From Acidaminobacter sp. JC074 (lineage in GTDB: Bacteria > Bacillota > Clostridia > Peptostreptococcales > Acidaminobacteraceae), in assembly GCF_022496765.1 (NCBI RefSeq), contig NZ_VANV01000010.1, positions 124,001-188,000 on the forward strand: DNA of 64,000 bases, written 5' to 3'. Every line of letters starts with the position of its first letter. The stretch's first letter is position 1. Below, in pieces: positions 16,552-24,760 of this stretch. A model generated the notes under the pieces. That model saw only the letters and a program-made list of their open reading frames with translations. It did no database searches and was not told where the DNA came from. The translations under genes were made by a program, and so were the position numbers.

Positions 16552-17927
16552 CCTGGTACAACAAGAAAAGACTGTCTGTGGATACTTTTAAGATGACAGA
16601 CGATATTATTACAAAATTAAGAGATGGTTGGTATTCTGATGAATATTTCAACAATACCATTCGTGTATTAAAAATGCGTGCAAACAATAAAATAGAGTTC
16701 GGTAACTACTCACATGATTTAGACAAGGTAGTAGATGTATCTGATCAAGTCAATGGTGATGTCTATGTAGAAATGCAGTTCTTTACTAGAAGAAAGCCTT
16801 TTTCAGTAGTGGCAGGCGTTGATGAAGCCCTTGCAATCCTTGAAGTGGCAACTGGTTATTATGAAGGTGACAAGTTCATCAATACCTTTGATCAATTAGA
16901 AATTGAAGCGGTTCATGATGGTACTTTGGCCCATTATGACGGTGATCCTCTCAATGTAGACCCTGTACTCATAGTAAGAGGTAGATACAGAGACTTTGGT
17001 CACCTTGAAACACCAATTCTTGGTGTCTTGAGTTTACCGACAAGAATAGCGACAAATACCTATAATGTATTAGAGGCTGCCAATGGTAAACCGGTGCTCT
17101 TTTTTCCAGCTAGATTTGACCATTATAAGATTCAGGCAGTTGGTGGTTATGCTTATCAAGTAGCACTTGAAAGATTCAACTTAGAACATAGACATTCACT
17201 GAGTCCATTTTTCTCGACAGGTGAGCAAAATGACTGGTGGGGTTCAGATAGGGCAAAAGGAACTATTTCTCATGCATCTATTGCATGTTTCTATGGTAAC
17301 ACGGCCATGACGATGCTTGCTTTTGCTGAGACAATTGGTACAGATACACCTAGAATTGCCTTAGTAGACTTTCATAATGATTGTATCAAGACAACTTATG
17401 AAGTCATTGACGCTATGTGGGAAAGATACTTTGATTTAATGAAATCAGGCCAGGAAGAAGAAGCTTTAAAGTATGTGCTTTATGGTGTTCGTCCAGACAC
17501 AAGTGGTAATATGATGGATGCATCTATCGATCCACTTTATGATAAGAAACAAGACAATGGCGTTAACTTAAGACTTGTAAGAAACTTAAGATCAGCTATG
17601 GATACTTACTACCATACTTTAATAGAAAGAATGGATGAAGCAGACAAAGTTAAGTACAAGCAGCTTGCCAAAGACTACTGTAGAGGTATTAAGATTACAG
17701 TAACGGGTGGCTTTAACGTTAAGAAAATCAAGTACTTTGAAGAAGCGGGTGCACCTGTAGATTCATATGGTGTTGGCTCAAGCTTGTTATCAAATGCTTC
17801 AAGTGAAGGTACCAACAATGATTTTACAGCTGATATTGTTAAAGTAAAAATAGATGATGTTTACTATCCGCTTTCAAAAGTCGGTAGAGGTGTATGTAGC
17901 AACAAACATTTGATAAAGATTCAGTAG
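16548..17927 (+). CDS. pncB: Nicotinate phosphoribosyltransferase
   Basis: The 459-aa protein converts nicotinate and PRPP to nicotinate mononucleotide, using ATP to drive the reaction. Family features include LSLPTRIATNTYNVLEAANG, FPARFDHY, GTISHASIACFYGNTA with the catalytic-site His, LVDFHND, VRPDTSG and GFNVKKIKYFEEAGAPVD (PRPP-binding region), and DSYGVGSSL. It belongs to the NadC/PncB type II phosphoribosyltransferase fold. The start overlaps pncA by four bases and a strong terminator follows, so pncA-pncB form a complete salvage unit. Confidence 0.92.
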   Translation: MTWYNKKRLSVDTFKMTDDIITKLRDGWYSDEYFNNTIRVLKMRANNKIEFGNYSHDLDKVVDVSDQVNGDVYVEMQFFTRRKPFSVVAGVDEALAILEVATGYYEGDKFINTFDQLEIEAVHDGTLAHYDGDPLNVDPVLIVRGRYRDFGHLETPILGVLSLPTRIATNTYNVLEAANGKPVLFFPARFDHYKIQAVGGYAYQVALERFNLEHRHSLSPFFSTGEQNDWWGSDRAKGTISHASIACFYGNTAMTMLAFAETIGTDTPRIALVDFHNDCIKTTYEVIDAMWERYFDLMKSGQEEEALKYVLYGVRPDTSGNMMDASIDPLYDKKQDNGVNLRLVRNLRSAMDTYYHTLIERMDEADKVKYKQLAKDYCRGIKITVTGGFNVKKIKYFEEAGAPVDSYGVGSSLLSNASSEGTNNDFTADIVKVKIDDVYYPLSKVGRGVCSNKHLIKIQ

Positions 17928-17954
17928 GTTAATCATTGATTAACCTCTCTTTTT
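17927..17954 (+). terminator. Intrinsic terminator of the pncAB operon
   Basis: GGTTAATC / GATTAACC (8 bp, ATT loop) followed by TCTCTTTTTTT. Confidence 0.9.
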
Positions 17955-18018
17955 TTGCACCATTAATAAGAGGAAACAATAAGTGAAATTATTTACACTG
18001 TATTTAAAGGAGGATCAT

Positions 18019-18876
18019 ATGGAGTGGTTGGATCGTTTTAACAAGGCCTTAGGATATATTGATGAAAATTTAGAGAATGATATCAGTCCTGAGCACTTGT
18101 CTCAGATAGCTTCTTGTTCAGTGTTTCACTTTAACAGGATGTTTTCTTATATTGTTGGCATGCCGCTTTCTCAGTATATTCGAAATAGGAAGATGACCGT
18201 AGCAAGTTTTGATCTGCAGACGACAGATATAAAGATAATTGATATAGCTTTAAAATACGGTTATGAATCCCCAACGGCCTTTAATCGAGCTTTTAAGAGT
18301 GTACATGGTATTGCACCTTCAAAGGCAAGAAAGAAAGGGATTCAATTAACTGCCTTTCCTCCAATGAGTTTAACACTGCATATAAAAGGAGAGGAAAAAA
18401 TGAACTACAAAATTGAAAGCAAAGATGCATTTAGAGTTGTTGGTGTCAGCAAACATTACGAGATGAATCTTGAAGAGAACTTTAAAGAGGTACCGAAGTT
18501 CTGGCAAAAGACTATGATAACAGGAAAGATTCCTAAAATACTTAAGCTGAATGATATGGAGCCTAAAGCACTCCTGGGTGTTTCAACGTGCATGAATGGC
18601 AAAGACTTTGACTATTACATCGCTTCAGCTTCTAGCTTGGAAAAGCCTAGTAAGTTTTCTGAGTTTACAGTACCATCATGTACTTGGGGAATATTTGAAT
18701 GTGTAGGTCCGCTTCCTAACTCTATCCAAGACTTACAAAAAAGGATTGTAACAGAGTGGTTACCGACTTCTGGCTATGAATATGCTGATGCACCAGATAT
18801 AGAGGTTTATTTTGAAGGTGACCAGAAAAGTGCAGACTATGTCTGTGAAGTATGGATTCCTTTGGTTAAAAAGTAA
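18019..18876 (+). CDS. AraC family regulator with GyrI-like effector domain
   Basis: The protein has 285 aa from ATG 18019, which follows AAAGGAGGATCAT; an upstream GTG frame is discarded. The first ~105 residues are two AraC helix-turn-helix motifs (SPEHLSQIASCSVFHFNRMF and IIDIALKYGYESPTAFNRAF). Residues ~125-285 form a GyrI-like/AraC effector-binding domain (FRVVGVSKHY, WLPTSGYEYADAPDIEVYF). Such proteins (Rob/SoxS-like relatives) bind hydrophobic or cationic drugs and activate efflux or detoxification genes. No such gene is adjacent. The gene stands alone between two terminators. Confidence 0.9.
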   Translation: MEWLDRFNKALGYIDENLENDISPEHLSQIASCSVFHFNRMFSYIVGMPLSQYIRNRKMTVASFDLQTTDIKIIDIALKYGYESPTAFNRAFKSVHGIAPSKARKKGIQLTAFPPMSLTLHIKGEEKMNYKIESKDAFRVVGVSKHYEMNLEENFKEVPKFWQKTMITGKIPKILKLNDMEPKALLGVSTCMNGKDFDYYIASASSLEKPSKFSEFTVPSCTWGIFECVGPLPNSIQDLQKRIVTEWLPTSGYEYADAPDIEVYFEGDQKSADYVCEVWIPLVKK

Positions 18877-18903
18877 CTGATTTCTTATGAAGTCAGTTTT
18901 TTT
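18877..18903 (+). terminator. Intrinsic terminator after the AraC gene
   Basis: CTGATTTC / GAAGTCAG with a TTAT loop and eight T, starting right after the stop codon. Confidence 0.88.
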
Positions 18904-18983
18904 CTAGGACTCAAATGATCATTAAAAAGTCAAGACTGTTTTCGATTGCTTATTAATGATACCGTTAATTGAGGGGGAATGAT

Positions 18984-19601
18984 ATGAATCCACATGAGAA
19001 AATATACAGAGAACTAAAAGAAGCTGGTCATGGAGGCTGGGGTGGTAAAAAGCATCAGGAGAGGCTTGACAGTCTTGATAGAAACTTAAACAGGCTTCTT
19101 GATTACCTACAGATCACATCTGGTAAGGTCCTTGAAATGGGATCTGGTGCAGGTGATGTATCTATATGGTTTAATAAAAGAGGTTATCAAGTAACGGGTG
19201 TTGAGATTTCTGAGACTGCAGTGGCATGGTCTAGAGAAAAAACGGATGGAAGTGTTGATTTCATTTGCTCAAGTGTAACGGAAGAAGATTTGCTTATGAA
19301 TCAAACTTTTGATTTGATTGTTGATGGCAACTGTTTGCACTGTTTGTTTGATGAGGATAGACATAAATTTTATTCAAATGTCAAAAGACTCTTAAAAGCT
19401 GACGGCTACTTCTATATTTCTTCTGCAATTGCCAACAATGAAGGGGAGACAGCTGTAATTGGTCCTCTAGACAGGTGTTTTGTGACAGAAGATCATTTAA
19501 AGAAGGAACTTTCAAGTCATAGTTTAATATGTATCAAGTCCTGGTTAAATGTACATGAAAAATACAGTCATTTTTATGGTGTTTTTAAACATAAAGCATA
19601 A
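18984..19601 (+). CDS. Class I SAM-dependent methyltransferase
   Basis: The protein has about 205 aa from ATG 18984 behind GAGGGGGAA; the upstream TTG frame is unlikely. Motif I VLEMGSGAGDVSIWF, the acidic motif VTGVEIS, and the post-motif FDLIVDGNCLHCL identify a Rossmann-fold methyltransferase of the small-molecule type. The N-terminus is rich in Gly, Trp and Lys (GHGGWGGKKHQERL), a pattern seen in some thiol or thiopurine-like methyltransferases, but the substrate is not determined. No partner gene is coupled to it. Confidence 0.85.
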   Translation: MNPHEKIYRELKEAGHGGWGGKKHQERLDSLDRNLNRLLDYLQITSGKVLEMGSGAGDVSIWFNKRGYQVTGVEISETAVAWSREKTDGSVDFICSSVTEEDLLMNQTFDLIVDGNCLHCLFDEDRHKFYSNVKRLLKADGYFYISSAIANNEGETAVIGPLDRCFVTEDHLKKELSSHSLICIKSWLNVHEKYSHFYGVFKHKA

Positions 19602-19674
19602 TTTGAGTTTATACTTAAATAATATAGACGAATTGCGTTTTTAATTGTACAATGACCTTAAGGGGGAAAGTAAT

Positions 19675-20784
19675 ATGTTTAACGAGAAGAAGTTTGATAA
19701 ATTATTTGAGCTAATGAAGGAAAAAAAGCTGGATGCTGTGATGATTGCACCATCATCTGATATGGAGTTTTTAGTAGATTATCATGCACATGCAGATGAA
19801 AGATTAAACTGTTTGGTAGTCCTTTCTGATAAACGTTATTTTCAGATATCGCCACTCTTAAATTATGAAGAGGCAAAGGTTAAATATCCAGAAGATGCCG
19901 TCTTCTATAAGTGGGCAGATGGTGAAGGTTTTTTGGATACTGTAAAAAAATCATTTGAAGACTTTGGTTTAATCGGTGGTCGAATTGGTGTTAATGAAAC
20001 TATCAGAGGGATTGATGTCCTTGATTTTCAAGAACTTTTAGAAGCGACCTTTGTCAATGCACATCCAATGATGGAAGCATTTAGAATCGTTAAGTCAAAT
20101 GAAGAAATCCAGAATATGAAAAAAGCAGGTCAGATAGCCGATGAAGTCATGAGAGATATTAAGAACTTTATTAAACCGGGCTTATATGAGTACGAAGTCA
20201 TTGAAGAAATTAAGAGGCTTTATAAAGAAAAGGGTGCAGACGATATTTCTTTCTCACCAATAGTAGCAACTGGTAAGAACTCATCTATGCCGCATTACAA
20301 TGCAGGCACATCCAAAATTCAAGTTGGCGACAATGTTGTTGTAGACTGTGGTTGTCGCTTTAACAACATGTGTTCTGATACATCAAGAACTTTCTTTGTA
20401 GGTGAGCCAAGTGAAGAACAACGTCGTGTTTATGAAATCTGCAAACGTTCGACTTTTACAGCTCAAGATGCTGCTTTATCAGGTGTAACAGCTGGTTCTA
20501 TTGATAAGGTGGCTAGAGACATCATTGATGGTGAAGGTTATAGAGATTGCTTTTTAAATAGAACAGGTCATGGTATTGGCTTTAGCGTGCATGAAGCACC
20601 TTATATCAAGCCTAACAATGAATTGGTATTAGAAGAAGGTATGGCTTTTTCAATTGAACCTGGCATATACATAGCTGGTAAATTTGGCATGCGAGTTGAA
20701 AACATTGTGGTTATAGAAAATGGCAAGGGTGTTTCAATGAATCATTCACCGGTAGATATAGAAGATGTGATTATAAAACTATAG
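19675..20784 (+). CDS. M24 family Xaa-Pro peptidase
   Basis: The protein has 369 aa from ATG 19675, preceded by AAGGGGGAAA. An N-terminal creatinase-like domain (residues ~1-135) precedes the pita-bread catalytic domain. The five metal ligands are recognisable: the Asp pair in VVDCGCRFNNMCSDTSRTFF, His in HGIGFSVHEAPY, and the two Glu in FSIEPGIYI and MRVENIV. It should cleave X-Pro dipeptides or remove residues before Pro, supporting growth on peptides and proline. Ends at a hairpin shared with the convergent RNA methyltransferase gene. Confidence 0.92.
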   Translation: MFNEKKFDKLFELMKEKKLDAVMIAPSSDMEFLVDYHAHADERLNCLVVLSDKRYFQISPLLNYEEAKVKYPEDAVFYKWADGEGFLDTVKKSFEDFGLIGGRIGVNETIRGIDVLDFQELLEATFVNAHPMMEAFRIVKSNEEIQNMKKAGQIADEVMRDIKNFIKPGLYEYEVIEEIKRLYKEKGADDISFSPIVATGKNSSMPHYNAGTSKIQVGDNVVVDCGCRFNNMCSDTSRTFFVGEPSEEQRRVYEICKRSTFTAQDAALSGVTAGSIDKVARDIIDGEGYRDCFLNRTGHGIGFSVHEAPYIKPNNELVLEEGMAFSIEPGIYIAGKFGMRVENIVVIENGKGVSMNHSPVDIEDVIIKL

Positions 20785-20804
20785 GCGTTCATTGAACGCC
20801 TTTA
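20783..20804. terminator. Terminator-like hairpin between convergent genes
   Basis: AGGCGTTC / GAACGCCT (8 bp, ATT loop) overlaps the ends of both flanking genes; the T tract is short (TTTAATAATTT). Confidence 0.7.
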
Positions 20805-21535
20805 ATAATTTCATACATAAGAATGGATGCAGCCACACCGACATTTAAAGAATCGCAAAAGCCCTTCATGGGGATTGAAATTGTTTGGTGGTGGTAGTCA
20901 AACCATTCCTTAGAAAGACCATATCGTTCGTTTCCAACAACAAGAGCAAGCTTTTCAGGCTTGTTTTTTTGACTTTTGTCACTTGGATTGGCAAGAATGA
21001 TCTTATAGTTATGAATCATAAGGTAGTCAGCTAAATTCTTAACAGAATCAAAGGACCTGTGGGGAATGTTAAAATAACCGCCCATAGATGCCTTTACAAC
21101 TTTATATTGGTTGATTCTAGCCCTTTGGTTAACGATGAATATGCCATCAAAGCCCGCACCGTCACAGGACCTAAAAATGGTCCCGATATTACCCGGACTT
21201 TCTAAACCGTCAAGAACAAGAATTTTCTTTAGACTGCTTGTTACTTTGATTTTCTTGCAAATCATGACCAAATCAGTTTGACCTTCTTTAGAAGTCAATC
21301 TTTCCATGGTCTTTTTACTGACCTCATAGACATCCTTGCTGATCTTCATAAGTTCTGTTACTCGTTGATCTGATGCTCTTTCAGAGCATTAGATCAGTGT
21401 TTCAACTAAGGTGTTAGAAGCAATCAATTTTTCGTATGCCCATAACCCTTCGACTGCAAAACGACTGATGTCTTTACCGTCTTTTATTAACTTGTATGTT
21501 TTTATAATTGGATCTTTATAATTTATTCTTTTCAT
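20789..21535 (-). pseudogene. TrmH/SpoU-family RNA 2'-O-methyltransferase split by an in-frame TAA
   Basis: Read from ATG 21535 (ribosome site AAGGAGAAGG) the frame gives 48 residues of a typical TrmH-family substrate-binding domain (DPIIKTYKLIKDGKDISRFA, VEGLWAYEKL), then TAA at 21391-21389. The same frame continues with CSERASDQRVTELMKISKDVY and runs to 20789. The second part holds all three SpoU motifs: DGLESPGNIGTIFRSCDGAG, LVVGNERYGLS and PMKGFCDSLNVGVAASI. Total length with the stop read through is 248 codons, the family norm. Relatives have an aromatic residue where the TAA lies, so a TAT/TAC to TAA change is the simplest explanation. ATG 21349 could restart translation but has no ribosome site. 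A sequencing error is possible. Confidence 0.85.
21366..21396. repeat. 14-bp quasi-palindrome spanning the premature stop
   Basis: TGATCTGATGCTCT pairs with AGAGCATTAGATCA around a TTC loop, with a single G-T position. The TAA stop of the split methyltransferase gene lies in one arm. There is no T tract, so it is not a normal terminator. Confidence 0.8.
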
Positions 21536-21897
21536 GCACCTTCTCCTTAAATTTAGATTCTAATTTAAGTTGCAAAGCTACACTTCAAGATTTAACGTCA
21601 TGCGAAACTTAAAGTCTTAGCCTTGCATGACATGTATCATTTAACTCGTATACGTTCATAAAATCACCTCTTTTCATTTTAATTGTATCAAGTAGTCTCT
21701 TTAAGGCATATGTAGAGAATGGGTTAAAAGAGGACCTAGCATAATTTATTGTATGGTTATAGTGGCAATCATGATGAGTTTTCAGATGATTTTGAAAAAA
21801 TATAGACAGATGACTTTGATTATGTTAAACTCATTGAAATACATAATTATTTACGGGGAAGCATGTTTATGCATGGCGAACAAAAGGGGGTTAAAAG
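21536..21897. other. Divergent intergenic region between trmH-like gene and rocD
   Basis: This 360-base A+T-rich stretch holds promoters for both sides. The clearest item is a 16-codon reading frame on the minus strand (21609-21659). On the plus strand the only notable element is the ribosome site AAAGGGGG before rocD. A frame at 21753-22016 overlaps rocD and is not considered real. Confidence 0.55.
21609..21659 (-). CDS. Possible 16-codon leader peptide upstream of the trmH-like gene
   Basis: An ATG preceded by AGAGGTGATTTT, a good ribosome site with good spacing, opens the frame MNVYELNDTCHARLRL followed by TAA. It lies about 75 bases upstream of the start of the split methyltransferase gene on the same strand. 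It may be a small leader peptide or a chance frame; there is no obvious amino-acid run that would mark an attenuator. Confidence 0.3.
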   Translation of the reverse strand: MNVYELNDTCHARLRL

Positions 21898-23082
21898 ATG
21901 TCAAGAACAAAAGAAATGATTCAAGAAGTAGAAAAGTGGAGTGCCCACAATTATCATCCGATTCCAATTGTAATAGCAGAAGGGGAAGGTATCTGGGTAA
22001 CAGATGTGGAAGGTAACAAGTATATGGATATGTTGGCAGCTTATTCAGCTGTAAACCAGGGCCATAAACATCCTAAGATTGTTCAGGCCCTTGTTGATCA
22101 GGCTGGGAAAATGCCTTTGACATCAAGAGCTTTTCATAATGACAAGATGGGTCCGTACGTAAAAAAAATCTGTGAGTTTACGGGCTTCGAAAAAGTATTG
22201 CCAATGAATACAGGTGCAGAGGCTGTAGAAACTGCTTTAAAGGCTGTAAGAAAATGGGGTTATCAAGTAAAGGGTGTTGAATCAGCAGAAATTATTGCTT
22301 GTAACAACAACTTTGCAGGTAGAACTATTTCTACTATCTCATTTTCTACAGAAGATCAATACAGAGATGGTTTTGGCCCATTTACACCTGGTTTTAAAAC
22401 TGTACCTTTTGGTGATTTAGAAGCCCTTGAGGCTGCTATAACAGACAATACAGTTGCTGTCCTTTTAGAGCCTATTCAAGGTGAGGGAGGGATTATTGTA
22501 CCGCCTCAAGGTTACTTAAAGGGAGTAAGAGAGATAACTAAAGAAAATAATGTTTTGATGGTTTGTGATGAAATTCAAACTGGATTTGGCAGAACAGGTA
22601 AGTTATTTGCCTTTGAGCATGAAAACATCAAGCCGGATGTCGTAACAGTTGGTAAAGCCCTAAGTGGTGGTCTATATCCGGTATCAGCCATGCTTTCATC
22701 TAAGGAAGTTATGGATGTTTTTAACCCAGGTGATCATGGTTCAACCTTTGGCGGTAATCCACTGGGATGTGCTGTTGCTATGGCAGCTCTAGATGTCCTA
22801 AAGGATGAAAACTTAGTTGAAAACTCAGCTCTTTTGGGTGACTACCTATTAAAAGAGTTAAAGAAGATTGAGTCGCCGCATATTAAAGAGGTAAGAGGAA
22901 AGGGCCTATTTGTAGGTATAGAACTGGATAAACCTGCGAGACCATTCTGTGAAGCCTTGATGGCTGAAGGTATGTTGTGCAAAGAAACGCATGAGCATAC
23001 AATCAGATTGGCACCACCTTTAGTTATTGATAAAGAAGCTTTAGACGCCTGTATAGACAAACTTAAAAAGGTTTTGAAATAA
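21898..23082 (+). CDS. rocD: Ornithine aminotransferase
   Basis: This class III PLP-dependent aminotransferase has 394 aa, the length of RocD. It transfers the delta-amino group of ornithine to 2-oxoglutarate, giving glutamate semialdehyde. Signatures: AYSAVNQGHKHPKI, MNTGAEAVETALK (phosphate binding), CDEIQTGFGRTGK with the PLP-pyridine Asp, and VGKALSGGLYPVSA with the Schiff-base Lys (about residue 252). GSTFGGNPLGCA is the substrate-loop motif of RocD. Start ATG 21898 follows AAAGGGGGTT. Together with pruA at 1.6-3.2 kb it makes a route from ornithine to glutamate. A terminator follows. Confidence 0.94.
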   Translation: MSRTKEMIQEVEKWSAHNYHPIPIVIAEGEGIWVTDVEGNKYMDMLAAYSAVNQGHKHPKIVQALVDQAGKMPLTSRAFHNDKMGPYVKKICEFTGFEKVLPMNTGAEAVETALKAVRKWGYQVKGVESAEIIACNNNFAGRTISTISFSTEDQYRDGFGPFTPGFKTVPFGDLEALEAAITDNTVAVLLEPIQGEGGIIVPPQGYLKGVREITKENNVLMVCDEIQTGFGRTGKLFAFEHENIKPDVVTVGKALSGGLYPVSAMLSSKEVMDVFNPGDHGSTFGGNPLGCAVAMAALDVLKDENLVENSALLGDYLLKELKKIESPHIKEVRGKGLFVGIELDKPARPFCEALMAEGMLCKETHEHTIRLAPPLVIDKEALDACIDKLKKVLK

Positions 23083-23090
23083 TGTTTTTT

Positions 23091-23117
23091 AACTCACCAC
23101 TCTGCTGGTGAGTTTTA
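23091..23117 (+). terminator. Intrinsic terminator after rocD
   Basis: AACTCACCA / TGGTGAGTT (9 bp) followed by TTATTTATTTTT. Confidence 0.85.
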
Positions 23118-23178
23118 TTTATTTTTAGTTTTTTTTGCCTTTAATTATGTTATAATTGAGAAGTTAGAGGTGACTTAG

Positions 23179-24123
23179 ATGAAAAAATTAATACTACTTT
23201 GTAGCCTGCTTTTAGTAGGCTGTCAAAATAATGCAGCAATAAATGATATGAATGTTTCATTACCAGATGACAACACCATCATAGTGGATTTTGAAGAAGA
23301 AGAGCGTGTTGAGGAAACACAAATAGAAGAAACAGAATCAGAGGAAATCATTGAGAATGAGGTGATTGATATGGTACAAGATGATGTTTATTGGCTTCAA
23401 GAAAGCTTAAAAATAGCAGGCTATTATACAGCAAGAGACGGGGCATATGGGCCAGGCACTGAAAAAAAGCTCCATGAGTTTCAACGTGACTATAATCTTG
23501 TAGAAGGTCCTTTTGATACACTTACAAAAGATGCTATGGAGCAAGTGAGAAAAGAAAAACTTGCACCAGGCATTGGCACGCCAATGGTCTTGTTAAACAA
23601 ACATTATTATTTGCCAGCATCTTATGTACCAGACGGTCTAAGGGAAGTGGATGTTGATAAGAACAAGTATATGGAACTGCCTGATGAGGTAGCATCAATT
23701 GTTGAACAGATGTTTAAAGATGCTGAAGCCGATGGTATTCATATTGTACTTGCATCTGCTTATAGATCTTATGATTATCAGGAAGGCATTTTCTCAAGAA
23801 GAGTGGCAAGCAATGGTTTTGAAGAGGCTGAAACAGTGGTGGCCATTCCAGGTGAAAGTGAGCACCAGACCGGTCTTGCTATTGATATCACATCAGCTGC
23901 TATGAATTATGGTCTAGATCAGACTTTTGAAAATGACCCAGCTTTCGACTGGATGATGGAAAATGCTTATAAGTACGGCTTTATCCTTAGATATCTAAAG
24001 GGCAGAGAAGAAGAAACGGGATACATATATGAACCATGGCATTATAGATACATTGGTGATGTAAAAGCCAGTCAATATATAATGGAAAAAGGTTTAATTT
24101 TAGAAGAGTATTTAAATGAATAG
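23179..24123 (+). CDS. VanY-type D,D-carboxypeptidase lipoprotein with peptidoglycan-binding domain
   Basis: The 314-aa protein starts with a lipoprotein signal (MKKLILLCSLLLVGC; lipobox LVGC, lipid on Cys15). An acidic linker and a PG_binding_1 domain (WLQESLKIAGYY ... AYGPGTEKKLHEFQ) follow, then a VanY/DdcY peptidase domain from about residue 155. Zinc ligands are in SEHQTGLAIDI and in EPWHYRY, with the SAYRSYDYQ substrate motif. It trims the terminal D-Ala of peptidoglycan stems at the outer membrane face. The next gene, ten bases on, is an LspA-like protein, a notable neighbour for a lipoprotein. Ribosome site is weak (GAGGTGACTTAG). Confidence 0.92.
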   Translation: MKKLILLCSLLLVGCQNNAAINDMNVSLPDDNTIIVDFEEEERVEETQIEETESEEIIENEVIDMVQDDVYWLQESLKIAGYYTARDGAYGPGTEKKLHEFQRDYNLVEGPFDTLTKDAMEQVRKEKLAPGIGTPMVLLNKHYYLPASYVPDGLREVDVDKNKYMELPDEVASIVEQMFKDAEADGIHIVLASAYRSYDYQEGIFSRRVASNGFEEAETVVAIPGESEHQTGLAIDITSAAMNYGLDQTFENDPAFDWMMENAYKYGFILRYLKGREEETGYIYEPWHYRYIGDVKASQYIMEKGLILEEYLNE

Positions 24124-24132
24124 GATGGTGAC

Positions 24133-24660
24133 ATGAAGAAATCAGTATTTTTTATTTTTACAGCATTGTTAATCGCTGTGGAGCAAATCATTAAGATTAT
24201 TATCAACAGCAACTTTTTACACAACAATGATGTAATAATTGAAAACTTGTTATATTTTAAGCCGATGTTTAACAGAGATTATTCTTGGATCAATTCACTT
24301 TTTCAACTAGGCGTGGCTAAATGGCCTCATGTCATTATGGTCGCTTTTATCATGACAATGGTATTTTTAGTTTATATGTTTATTGATCATAAAGGCTATA
24401 ACTCTAAACCTGTATCAACGGCTTTTGCCTTTTTACTGGCGGGTGGTGTATGTTCTTTTGTTGATAAAATCTTCTGGGACGGTTCTTTAGATTATATCTA
24501 TTTACAGGGACAGTTTACATTTGATTTAAAAGATGTTTACATCAATATATTTATTGGACTTATGATTCTGATGTTCATTTTTGACCATCAAGGGATTAGA
24601 ACAAGTGATGAGGATCATTTCATTAAAGATTTTAAAGATTACGTTTTAAGACGCAAATAG
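24133..24660 (+). CDS. Divergent signal peptidase II (LspA-like)
   Basis: The 175-aa protein has four hydrophobic helices and the layout of LspA. The catalytic aspartates appear kept: GGVCSFVDK, in place of the usual GG(A)xGNxxDR, and FDLKDVYIN, in place of FNxADxxI. The Asn of the first motif and the Arg after Asp are changed, so this is a diverged member. LspA removes the signal peptide from lipoproteins after lipidation. It lies directly after the VanY lipoprotein gene (9-base gap) and ends inside a terminator hairpin. It may be a second, dedicated LspA; the housekeeping copy is not in this window. Confidence 0.75.
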   Translation: MKKSVFFIFTALLIAVEQIIKIIINSNFLHNNDVIIENLLYFKPMFNRDYSWINSLFQLGVAKWPHVIMVAFIMTMVFLVYMFIDHKGYNSKPVSTAFAFLLAGGVCSFVDKIFWDGSLDYIYLQGQFTFDLKDVYINIFIGLMILMFIFDHQGIRTSDEDHFIKDFKDYVLRRK

Positions 24661-24670
24661 CGTCTTTTTT
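24648..24670 (+). terminator. Intrinsic terminator overlapping the end of the lspA-like gene
   Basis: AAGACGC / GCGTCTT (7 bp, AAATA loop) followed by TTTTTCTTT; the 5' arm is the end of the coding sequence. Confidence 0.85.
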
Positions 24671-24671
24671 C

Positions 24672-24699
24672 TTTACATTGATTTTCTTTGTGTTATAAT
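24672..24699 (+). promoter_or_regulatory. Promoter of the queuosine-salvage operon
   Basis: TTTACA (24672-24677), a 16-base spacer and a perfect TATAAT (24694-24699). The expected transcript start near 24706 is a few bases before the riboswitch. Confidence 0.8.
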
Positions 24700-24713
24700 A
24701 GAATTCGTCTTTA

Positions 24714-24752
24714 AGAGTGTTTACTTGGTACCCACTATAAAAAACAAGGAGT
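24714..24752 (+). promoter_or_regulatory. PreQ1-I-like riboswitch (translational)
   Basis: The leader contains AGTG (24716-24719) pairing with CACT (24733-24736) around a loop ending in ACC, followed directly by ATAAAAAACAAGGAG (24737-24751). That A-rich tail is the hallmark of the preQ1 class I aptamer, where it folds back on the hairpin as a pseudoknot. Here the end of the tail is the ribosome site AAGGAG, so ligand binding would block translation. The downstream genes encode a radical SAM protein and a YhhQ queuosine-precursor transporter, exactly the kind of cargo known for preQ1 switches. The ligand-pairing cytosine in the loop is less certain, since the usual TTC is TTTAC here. Confidence 0.78.
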
Positions 24753-24760
24753 TGATGCTT

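Noticed and set aside
21389-21391. Selenocysteine or pyrrolysine at the internal stop of the trmH-like gene
   Set aside because: The codon is TAA, which codes for neither; recoding is not expected.
21753-22016. Open frame of 87 codons upstream of and overlapping rocD
   Set aside because: It overlaps the clearly better rocD start in another frame, has no ribosome site and its sequence shows no domain pattern.
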